From: Viola odorata
Lineage: Eukaryota; Streptophyta; Magnoliopsida; Malpighiales; Violaceae
Assembly (NCBI GenBank): GCA_963691705.1
Contig: OY829537.1
Location: 77,707,352-77,771,351 of the forward strand
DNA: 64,000 bases
Direction: 5' to 3'
A model generated the notes under the pieces. That model did not search any database and had not been told where the DNA came from. It saw nothing but the letters and a program-made list of their open reading frames with translations. Each line of letters opens with the position of its first letter. The stretch's first letter is position 1. A program made the position numbers and the translations under genes. Positions 37,639 to 47,532 of this stretch are shown here, piece after piece.

Positions 37639-37982
37639 TCAAGAGGGGGGGAGGTTGCCTCGGGCCACTTCGGTTGCCAAGGCCTGAATTTCCGGACTGC
37701 CGGAATATTGCTCTTGCTGCTCTTGGAGAGCTTCTTCGTCGGACACTAGAGTCTCTCCCAAAACCTCATCCACCATGAGCTCCTTTAGAGTTTTCGGGGT
37801 TGTTTTGCCCTTGACCTTTGGCGGCTGCCTTGCCATGGTGCACTCAGATCTCGCCACCGGGGGCTTCCTTGGTTGAGCAACTAACGGCTTGGTCTCCTCC
37901 GAGGGAGATTCGCATTCCTCCGAGCGGGTATGACCGGCGGTGGTGCTCCTGAGGTGCGCTTGTGTGCCACTTGCTTTACCAT
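37639..37982 (-). pseudogene. Vestige of a downstream Athila ORF
   Basis: The minus strand opens with ATG at 37982 (MVKQVAHKRTSG). After a frame shift near 37880 it continues in another frame as a Lys-rich then acidic peptide (MARQPPKVKGKTTPKTL, then VLGETLVSDEEALQEQQ) to a stop at 37639. The basic start resembles second ORFs found downstream of pol in Athila-type elements. It is short and broken; identity is uncertain. Confidence 0.35.
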
Positions 37983-38139
37983 GGCCAGGACTGTTGGTGG
38001 GTTGAGAAGATGAAGGTTGGAGAAGTTGATGATGGTTGAAAGGGATGGGGTTTGAAAAAGTTTTTTTTTTGGTGGGGGGACGGTGAAAATGACGGAGAGA
38101 GTGAGGATATTTGATTTTCTGAAAAGGGGGCTGACGTGG

Positions 38140-38390
38140 CGCAAGGGGGAGAGGACCCGTGTCGCGCGCTGGATGGCCGATTGTGGATGACGCGTTGAAT
38201 GGGGCGCAGCCGCGTGGCGCGCCTTGGTTGGCTGACGCGGATTGCAGGACACGTGGCGGGCGTGGATTGGGCGTGCTGGGATTTCAGATAACGCGTTGGA
38301 TGGATGAGGGAGGACGCGTGGTGCAAGGGGAGAGGGCGACGCGGATTGTGGATAACACTGGGACGCGTGGCGCGCTGTGAGACGCGGATT
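38140..38390. promoter_or_regulatory. CG-rich island with repeated CGCG and ACGTG words
   Basis: About ten CGCG-containing words (ACGCGTGG, GACGCGGATT, GGCGCGC) and an ACACGTGG are packed in 250 bp of otherwise AT-rich DNA, directly upstream (minus sense) of the vestigial ORF at 37982. These resemble CAMTA CGCG boxes and G-boxes. A promoter role is inferred. Confidence 0.4.
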
Positions 38391-38918
38391 CCCACCTGCA
38401 AATTTTCAAAATCCGTCACGCGGAGGGAGAGAAGGGAAAACAAATTAAATTTAATGTAAATAAAGGGAGAGGGGACAAGGCATTTAATGCAAGAGATATG
38501 AGTGGGGATATGAGAGAAAAGGCAACGGTTGGGTGGGTTGGAAATGGCAGATTTAATTACAAAGGGGTTTGAAAAGGCATGGGGAACATAAAAAGTAAAA
38601 TAATTTAAAAAGCATCCAATATTTAATTAAAAACAAGTGCAACGGAAAAGTGGAGTGTGGAGGACAAAGTTTGACTTGGGGAATCGGCAAAAAGGGTATG
38701 CAATAAAAAAGGGTATGCAATGTTTAAATAATAAAAAGCATGTAAAAATTAAATAATAAAAAGGGAACGAAAAAGAGATAAAAGAGGGAAGAGTGAAGGG
38801 TATTTCGACGACTCGTGGAATTCTCCACGATCGTGGCCTTGTTTAACGTCGAGGCCTCGACGTTGGATACTCAAATTACTTTGGGTCTGGTGGCTCTGCC
38901 ATGAGGGGGTGGAAACCT

Positions 38919-41900
38919 TCATGGAACAGCTCCAATCTGTGGTCTTGAATTTTGGAAACAAGGCCCGTGCCGAATCTCAACTACACCATGGGCATACACC
39001 TTCTTGACGAGGTAAGGGTCAGTCCATCGAGGCTTCAACTTTCTACAAAAGAGCCTAAGCCGAGAATTATGGAGTAAAACTTTTTGTCCAGTAGCAAAGG
39101 TCTTAGGAGAGAGCAACTTATCGTGACGGGGCGTCTTGCCCTTGATCGTGTCACCAGCAGGATGTGGAGCTGGATTGGCATTAGGCGTCTTGCCCTCGCT
39201 TGTCAAAATGGTGTCGGTATCAGTTGGGGCGAGGGTTGGTGTCATGGCTTTGGGGACATCAGGAGTGGGTACGAAAGTTACCGAGGCTAGTTGAGGAGCA
39301 CATAGGGCTGGTAAAAGTGTCGTGACCTCAAAGGTCGTCCATCCAAGGGCCTCGTGATATCCTTTGAGTGTGGAAATTAGATCGCGCTCTGCAGCAGGAT
39401 CAAGCTTGTTGGAGATGATCACCGGGAGTGTGTCATGCTCGCCAAGGTAGGCGTACTTGAGGTGCGAGGGCAAGCTCTTCAACTCCAACTTAGGGGCCTC
39501 TGCCAGTGCATTAGTAGTGATGTTCTCGTCGAGGGCACGATGTGCAGAATTGTCAGCATTAAGATCGGAGACTTGTGTAACAATGGGGTCAATAACATCA
39601 ACAATTGAGTGCTCTGAAGTAACAAGTGTCAAAGTGAAGGTGTCCAGCATGGTGGGCGGAATACTCCTGTCGAGGGCAAGCTGTAGAAACTTTCTCAACA
39701 ATAGGATCAATGATATCAACAAAATTAACACTAGAGAACTCAATAGGGTCATGCATAGCATTAGGCATATTGAACTTGATGGTCTCGTCGTCGAACTCAA
39801 GAGTAATCGAGGCGTCATGGACATCGATCTTAGCCCTTGCTGTCTTAAGGAATGGTCTGCCCAAGAGCATGTCCGAGGCCTTGACAGAATTCCCATTCTC
39901 CATGTCAATCACAAAGAAATCGGCTGGGTAGATGAAATCACCAACTTGGACCAAGACGTCCTCAACGACTCCCTTGGGATGGATGGCGGATTTGTCAGCT
40001 AGTTGGATCGAGGTCTTGGTGGGCTTGAGGGATCCAAGGCCTAGACTGTTGTATATCGTCAAGGGCATGACGTTGATACCTGCACCTGAATCACACATAG
40101 CTCTACCAATATCAGTAGTGTCAATTTTGTAGGGGAGGGTGAACATACCTTTGTCTTTGCACTTGGGTGGTAGCTTTCGCTGGATCGAGGCCAAGACGTT
40201 CGCACCTACACAAATCTTGTTCACACCTATCATATTACATTTGTTAGCACACCAAGTTTTTAAAAATTTAGCATACCGAGGAACGTTTTTTATAGCCTGC
40301 AGCAAAGGAATATTGACTTGAACTTTGCTAAACATGTCAAAAATCTCACGATCCTCACTTTCCTTCTTGTTCTTGACCAGCCTTTGAGGGAAGGGTGGTT
40401 CAAGGATCTTGTGAATATACTCCTGGGTAAACTCAGGAGGACTTTTATCATTACGCGAGGTCATTCCTCTAGGAGAGTGGATGCGATCTTCCATACATTC
40501 TGGTATCTTGGCCTCCTTGTGCTTAGGAACTTGCTTCTTCTTGGTTGAGGGCTCGACAGATTCATCGTCGAGGCCTGGAAGAGAGGAGCTAGATGGGTTG
40601 CCATCGAGGTCTCGACTTTCGCGAGAAGGCAATTGGAGACCGCTGCGAATAGTCATAGCACACACACTGTGCTTTGGCTTGGCCTCAGTCTGCCCAGGAA
40701 ATCTACCTTGATTTTTCAACTCTTTCATTTCGGTCATCATGATGCTCACTTGCTTCTCGAGATCTGCTACCTTTTTTCTCATGAGCTATTTTCTTTTCAT
40801 GATCTATTTCATCAACCGATGGTACGGTGAAGGTCTGACCTTGAGGGGGTTGATGTTGGTACTGATTGTTGTGGTAGCTAGGCATGGGCATGAAGTTCTG
40901 CATGTTGAAAGGAGGAGGGTGATTGCCATAGAGGTTTTGTTGCTGTTGTCGAGGCCCCGATGATTGATGATTGTTCGGCCAACCTGGGTTGGGTTGTTTC
41001 CAATTCTGGTTGTAATTTTGGCCATATGGGGCATTATACCCTCCTGCTGCATTTACTTGAATCTCGTCAGGAATGAATGGGCACGCATCGGTGGCGTGAT
41101 CTAAGAATTGGCAAATTTGGCAAGCTTTCATTTGGACAGGCTGTCCCGACACCATGTTCTGAAGCATGCCCATGATGGCAGCCAACTGATTTTCCATGGC
41201 TGCTGAGCGGGCGTCTTGATGGCTGTTGTCGATCATGGGCACGACATTCTTTGCCATAAGCTCGATTATGGCCTTGGCAGCAGCAGGAGTGAGGCGGGTG
41301 AGAGAGCCGTTTGCGGCGGCATTTAGCAGGGCCTTATCGTGGGCTCGCAGACCTTCACAAAAATATTGGATCAAGGCATGCTCGGTGAGGTTGTGGGAAG
41401 GGCATAACGCCTGCATCTTCTTGAAGCGCTCATAATACTGATCGAGGTTCTCCGTATCCTTCTGAAGAATCGAGACCAACTGCTTGCGAGTGATCATGGC
41501 CATGGGCGCCGGATAATACTTTTCCGTGAAGACCTTGGACATTTCTGGCCATGATCGAATGGATTTAGGAGGGAGGTCGTAGAACTAATCAAGGGCATCG
41601 TCCTTGAGGGACCACATGAATGCACGGAGTTTAGCTTGCTCTATGCTGACATTGGTGGGCTTCATGGCCTCGCAGATATTGTGGAGCTGCTGGAGGTGTC
41701 GATGAGAGTTTTCCTTGGCCATGCCACGAAAAAGAGGAAGGTGGTGCATGACTGCTGATTTGAGCGTCCAGTCATAGGAAACGGTGGGCCAATCGATACA
41801 GATGCTTGGTGCTTCAGGGGCAGCATTGAGGTCGTCTAAAGTTGGGAGGTTAGGTGGAGGATCGGGACCTGGAGGAGGGGGAGGAGGAGGATCTTGTTCC

Positions 41901-42103
41901 ATAGTGTGTAGAACTGGGTTGGCGAGGTCTTGATGAAATAGAATACCGTGATTATCCGAGTGAGATCGATGACTGTCGAGGGCAGGACGTAAGGCTTCCC
42001 TACAATTGGTAGATGGTCCTTTGGCCTGTCTTCGAAGTCCTTTCTCAGTTCGAGTAAGCTCGTGATCGAGGGGTAGTAGGTCTGGTGCAGATCTCCTGGT
42101 CAT
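38919..42103 (-). pseudogene. Athila-like gag-protease-(integrase tail) polyprotein, copy 2, lightly broken
   Basis: Starts at the ATG at 42103 (MTRRSAPDLLPLDHELTR). Gag includes HHLPLFRGMAKENSHRHL and FYDLPPKSIRSW, a zinc knuckle CQICQFLDHATDAC, and a Gln/Pro/Asn-rich stretch. The aspartic protease follows (MCDSGAGINVMPLTIYNSLG, then QVGDFIYPADFFVIDMEN). After the segment that normally leads into RT (YLGEHDTLPVI, then HEALGWTTFEVTTLLPALCA) a Pro/Thr-rich linker runs straight to the integrase C-terminus (GQKVLLHNSRLRLF, KLKPRWTDPYLVKKVY). Defects: one Trp-to-stop (near 41585) and two frameshifts (near 40790 in an A run and near 39660). The linker frame is open, unlike copy 1. Non-autonomous. 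Confidence 0.88.
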
Positions 42104-42135
42104 GCAAACAAAAGAGAAAAATCAGTTTCGTCACA

Positions 42136-42154
42136 ATCCCCGGCAACGGCGCCA
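42136..42154 (-). other. Primer-binding site of Athila-like copy 2
   Basis: The minus strand reads TGGCGCCGTTGCCGGGGAT five bases after the LTR end, the intact Athila-type site. Confidence 0.85.
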
Positions 42155-42159
42155 AAATT

Positions 42160-42657
42160 TGACTCGCAATCGAAACGGATCAAAAATAATATATTTCCTA
42201 AGGCCTAGATGCACAAACTAATTTGTGTAAAGCGGTAACAGGGTCGAACCACAGAGATTGAGAGAAACGAGATCAAGCCCTCGATTGCATGACAAAGGTA
42301 AAAATGCACAAAATCACAACAACAAAAGGGAGGGGGGGTTTATAGGTTAATCAAGTTAACCAAGAGAGTGATCAGAGCTAACAATTCTAACTACTAAAAA
42401 TGACAATCAAGGTCACGATGAGTAAACAATAATAATAAAGATCAGAGATGAAATAAAATGCAAAATAAACAATTAGATTAATACGCAAAGATAATAAGTC
42501 AAGGAGAAGTGAACTTGGTAAAGGGCTTTCTTGGGTTGCGTCGAGGGCTCGATTGTCATCAGCACAAAGATTTTCCATTCTAACGTTACAGACGTGCTAT
42601 AGGGGTCATGTTTTCATGTAGACCCCCTGCTTTCTTTCGTTAGGAGCCACACACACA

Positions 42658-42688
<31 letters not shown>

Positions 42689-43979
42689 TTTCACTGTTAA
42701 TAAGGTGGCCTCGATCCTTTGATATCCTCTCAACCACCTATCTTGTCATCAAAAGACAACCTTTTTCACTTTAGCTTGTCACTAGCACAAAGCGGACAGA
42801 ATATCAGAGCATCGATAAAGAACAAGAAAGACACATCTAGGGATCGATGCCTCGATTTGTCAGGATCACGATAGGACCCTAACCAGCTGCATGCCCTAGA
42901 CGAATGAACCCAGATCTACCCGAGAACACTAATCTAGTTGTCTACACCTACCGATATAACAAAGAGAACATGTTAAGAGCAATCTCACGCTAGTTATCAC
43001 TGCAGAGTCATGACAATAATCACAAAGGGAAGATTAAAAGTTGATCAGGCCTCGAATCACCCTAAGCAAAAAAGGAATTAAAATGACAAGCAACCAGATA
43101 TAACAAAGAGAACATGTTAAGAGCAATCAGGCCTCGAATCTACCCAAGCAATCCTCGATACACCTTTACCAAGAACGTGGGTTTTAGCCACTCATGTTAA
43201 GAGATAAACAAATAAAAGATGGAAATAACATAATAAAAGATAAAGGAAGAGTAAAGGATAAAACTTGATTAATGGTGCTTGTTACAAAGCTTGGAGCCAG
43301 CAGCTATGGAGAGAAGAGGGAGGAACAAGTCCCAAAACTAATAAACTAGAAGAAGGCTACTGAAATTAGTTTAAGAGTAAAATATCTAAAGTGTCATGAG
43401 GTGCTGAAACCCTAACACATAAGGTTGTATATATACACCAGCCACCCACTAAGGGACAAAATTCCAGCTAAGGAAAGTACAACACAAGGAGTCCATGCTC
43501 CTGCAAAATGGCTGACCCACGATGGCAGAAAAGGGGAATATTCCTTGGGATCCACGCAGAGCATCTGACGTGCACCAGGGAGGACACGTGGAGTGATTGG
43601 AGTGGAGCCACGTGGGTTTGGCGTTTGCACTCGTCGAGGTCTCGATGACATTGTCGAGGGTAGGAGATCAGCATCTTTGGGAATATTCCAGAACATTCTA
43701 GAATGTTCTAGAATACTCTAGAAGGGACACGTGGATATACGGCTCTTGGTCCATCGAGGGCTCGATGACAGGTCTCGATGAAGAAATTGGTCCTTGGTCT
43801 CGACGATGGTCTTGAAGCTTGGAGTCCGCAAAAATCACCCAGAAAGCATGTCTTTTCGCACATTTCTCCTTCTTGACCTTGATCTATGATAAAGATGGAA
43901 ATACGAGTGGATTAGTAGTATCAAGGCCTAAATCAAGGCAAAACTAGAAGGAAAAACATGCATAGAATACATGCTATCA
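42160..43979 (-). repeat. 5' LTR of Athila-like copy 2 (1820 bp)
   Basis: Same ends as the 3' LTR. It is 59 bp longer because of a few indels, including an insertion near 42953-42983 that copies a nearby segment and a 19-bp insertion near 43457. It has lost one ACACGTGG-containing 24-bp segment and carries an expanded poly-C run (about 42659-42685). Confidence 0.88.
43681..43723. promoter_or_regulatory. Heat-shock-element run, nine alternating modules (5' LTR)
   Basis: Same nine-module array as at 35576. The only difference I see is one spacer base (CG to CA between modules 3 and 4); every GAA/TTC position and the single CTC mismatch are kept. Confidence 0.75.
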
Positions 43980-43984
43980 ATCCT

Positions 43985-44997
43985 AATTCTGCAAAATTAG
44001 GTTTTTTATTGGTTAATTGATTTGGCAATTGATTTCGGGAATTGATTTGGGAATTGGTTGATTAATTATTTTTGGATTGAATTCTGTCATTGTGCGGTTA
44101 TGGGAATTGGTTTTGGCAGATATTTAATTAATTCATGATTCTGTACCAGAATTAGTTGTTTTTGGAATTGAATTCCGTCACTGTGCGCCATTAAATCGTG
44201 GAAATTCCAATTGAACAATTGCAATTAATTGATTGGCTTATTTGTCTTGATTTGGCTTGGCTTGATTGGTTTGGTTTTGGATTTATTTGGCAATTGCTTA
44301 AACTTGAATTGCTAATTATTTTTGCTGCTGAAATTGAAATTGAAATTGCTTGATTAATTGCTACTGGTGCAATTTTTGGTTAAATTGCTAATTGATTGCA
44401 TACTTTAATTAATTTTGTAATTCTAAGTACTGGTCTGATTTGCCGGACTTAAAGTTTGACTTAATTATTTTTGAACATGAACATCATAAAGTTTAAAATG
44501 TTTGCCAGAGTTCAAAAATAATGTATTCATGAATGAAAGTAGAATAACACTAAGGAAGCTTTTAAGCTTAGCTTGTTTGTCTAACTCGATTAATAAAAGT
44601 AGTAAAGTCACAAAAGTGACCTCTGCTGCGGATATTACCGAGTTAGACATTTCAAGTGTGGTGTCCATAATTTCATACGGATAGTTGTTGGCCCAAAGGA
44701 AGATGACTATTTGGCAGAAATTATAAACACGATAGCGATGAATTTCAAGACCTATAACTATTAAGAGATTTATGCGATTGTTTGATCGGCCCAAAGGAAG
44801 ATTAAATAATTGGCAAAATCAAGCTATACGATTCACACTATGACAAATTAATTAGCTGTGAGTTGTGCCTTTAGTCCAAAGACTAGACACAATGTCATAT
44901 AATTAATTTTTTGATTTAATCAATGTGTTATTCATTAAGCTTATTACTTTCATATTTTCACTAAAGTGAGCTGATTAAATGTTGTGTTCTTTCAGAT
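43985..44997 (+). other. Leader of the outer copia element
   Basis: AT-rich non-coding DNA with many repeated AATTGATTTGG-like words at 44030-44400. The Athila-like copy 2 is inserted at its left edge. No gene. Confidence 0.5.
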
Positions 44998-47532
44998 ATG
45001 AACTCAGCAGGCTCGGTATCTACAAATCTGAATAGCGTACCGCTATTGTATTCCAGCAACTTCAAGTTGTGGAAGAGGAAGGTTGAGACTGCACTCTGTT
45101 GTATGAATAAAGATATGACACTCTACAAGGATTGTCCTCCGGAACCAGATTTCGAAAGTTCTGATAAGGATTTGCAGACTTTCGAAGACTGGCAGCAATC
45201 CAACATAGCTTGTCGGTTGGTCATTCTGAGTGTCATCCTAATGTCCATGCAGAGCACACTAGATAAGGAAGCTAGTGCCAGTAAGATCCTTGAGATCTTG
45301 ACTCGTCGCTATACCCATACAGAGAAGGGCGAAATTAGTGATGCTATTCGCAAATTTTTGACCATAAAGTACAGAGGGGATAGCGACATACGGGAGTATG
45401 TCCAGGAGATCATCAACCTCGCTGAGAAGCTGAAGGCACTTAAAGTTGAGTTACCAGATGATTATCTGGTACATCATGTGCTTGCTTCACTTCCACCTCA
45501 ATACAGTCAGTTCGAGGTGAGTTACAATTGTCAAGAAAATAAGTGGACAATTGATCAGCTGATTGTTCATCTAGTTCAGGAACAGGACAGGTTGAAACAT
45601 TCTCAGCTGGATAGTGCTCATCTAGCTACTGCCTCTTCATCAGGTTTTAAGAAGAGGAAAGGGAAAGAGACTGCAGGGTCTGGCTCTCAGAAGAAGCATA
45701 AAGGCTCAGATACTGAGCATAAGGGACCAAAATGTTTCTTCTGTAAGAAAACATGCCACTTCAAGAAGGACTGCGCCAAGTATAAGACTTGGTGTGATAA
45801 GAGAGGTATGTCCTTGTCTCTTGTTAGTACGGAATCCCTTTTAGTTTCTGTACCTAAGAACACTTAGTGGTTAGATACAGGAGCCACTAAACATATAAGT
45901 GTTTCTTTGCAGGGGTGCAGAACGTACCGGAAGCCCATGGAAAGTGAGAGGTTTCTCTATATGGGTGCAGGTGACCCGGTACAAGTTGAGGGCATCGCTA
46001 CATTAGAATTAATATTATGTACTGGTTTTATTTTAGAGTTAAAGGAGACTTTATATGTACTGTCTTTTAGACGTAATCTGATTTCAGTTTCTTTGTTGGA
46101 CAAAGAATGTTATATATTCATATTCGGTAATCATAAAAGTGTATTTTATTTGAATTCTACCTTGGTTGGAACTGGTGCATTAATTGATTCTGATAACTTA
46201 TACTTATTTCATACGGTTGATAGCAATAATGAATGTTATGTTAGCGATTCTCGTGGGATAAAGCATAAATTGCCAACTGAGGATTCATTCAGGTTATGGC
46301 ACAGACGGTTAGGTCATATCTCCGCAAGGAGAATAGATCGACTTGTGTCAGATGGAATTCTTGGTGAACTCGATCGTACAGACCAGCAGGTTTGCATCGA
46401 GTGCATAAAGGGCAAAACAACTAACAAAAGACATTTTGAGGCCGAGAGGAGTTCAGAGACTCTAAAACTGGTACATACAGACATTTGTGGTCCATTCCCT
46501 ACGGCATCCTTGAATGGTCAACGATACTTTATCAGTTATATAGATGATTTCTCTCGATACGGATATCTATACCTCTTAAAGGAAAAGTCCGAGGCATTAG
46601 ATGTTTTCAAGTCTTTCAAGACCGAAGTTGAGAATCAACTCGGCAAGACTATTAAGGTTGTCAGATCAGATCGTGGTGGTGAATACTACGGTCGATATGA
46701 TGGATCAGGTGAACAGCGTCCTGGGCCATTTGCCCAATTTCTTGATGAGTGTGGGATAGTTCCACAATACACCATGTCGGGGTCTCCGACCATGAATGGT
46801 GTATCCGAAAGGAGGAACCGTACCCTTAAGGATATGGTAAGGAGTATGATTGCCAATACCACCTTACCTACATCACTCTAGGGAGATGCCTTAAAGACTG
46901 CAGTCTACATTCTCAACAGGATACCAACTAAAGAGACTAACAAAACCCCATATGAATTATGGACAGGCAGAAAGCATGTCCTAAGGCATTTAAAGGTTTG
47001 GGGATGTCCAGCAGAGGCAAGGACTTATAGGCCAGATGAAAAGAAACTAGACTTAAGGACTGTTAGTTGTTATTTTGTTCGATATCCGGAGAGGTCACGA
47101 GGGTATAAGTTTTACAACCCTACTACCCGAACTTTTTTCGAGACGGGAAATGCTAGGTTCCTTGAGGATGTTGATTTTGGGGGGGAAGATAGAAGGTCAG
47201 ATGTCATTTTTTAGGAGGATTCAGACATACCTCATCCTCATGCAGTTTCTGAGGGACAGGATGAACTTATTGTTCCTATTCCTGTTCTTATCCCTCAGAG
47301 AGCAAGAAACGACGTCATTAATCTTCTTGCAGGACCAAGACTAGATCCACAAGTTATACTTGAGGATCATCAGGATGTCCATGAGGGTCCACAACCGGAT
47401 CAAATTCAACAACCTCAAATAGTTAAGGACCAAGTAGAGGCAGATATGTCGTTAAGGAGATCCACTAGAGTGAGAAGAAATGCGATTTTAGATGATTATA
47501 TCATATTTCTGCAAGAACATGAGGATACTATT
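44998..47532 (+). pseudogene. Outer copia gag-pol (gag, protease, integrase), interrupted before RT
   Basis: Opens with the ATG at 44998 (MNSAGSVSTNLNSVPL). Gag with the UBN2-like core (FKLWKRKVETALCCMNK) is followed by a zinc knuckle CFFCKKTCHFKKDC. The protease is WLDTGATKHI (45868 on), the GAG-pre-integrase segment LWHRRLGHISARRIDRL, and the integrase DDE residues sit in DICGPFP, SDRGGEYYG and GVSERRNRTL. One frame runs throughout but for three stops (45865, 46879, 47212); the first two are best read as Trp TGG to TAG. At 47533 the Ogre-like element begins, so RT and RNase H lie beyond it outside the window. Confidence 0.85.

Larger units (their letters stand above)
35899..38918 (-). other. 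3' spacer of Athila-like copy 2
   Basis: Non-coding in the main. It contains a polypurine-type stretch (minus AAGTGTGGGGAGGG near 37493-37506), blocks shared with copy 1 and the Ogre-like element, and a CG-rich island (38140-38390). The only coding hint is the small ORF region at 37639-37982. Confidence 0.6.
34138..43979 (-). mobile_element. Athila-like non-autonomous gypsy element, copy 2, complete (9842 bp)
   Basis: Inserted in the leader of the outer copia element with perfect 5-bp duplications ATCCT at 34133-34137 and 43980-43984. Minus-strand order: 5' LTR (43979-42160), primer-binding site, gag-protease, linker with integrase tail, 3 kb spacer, 3' LTR (35898-34138). LTRs are very similar apart from a few indels. 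It lacks RT, RNase H and the integrase core, so it must rely on a partner element for mobility (inferred). Confidence 0.92.
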
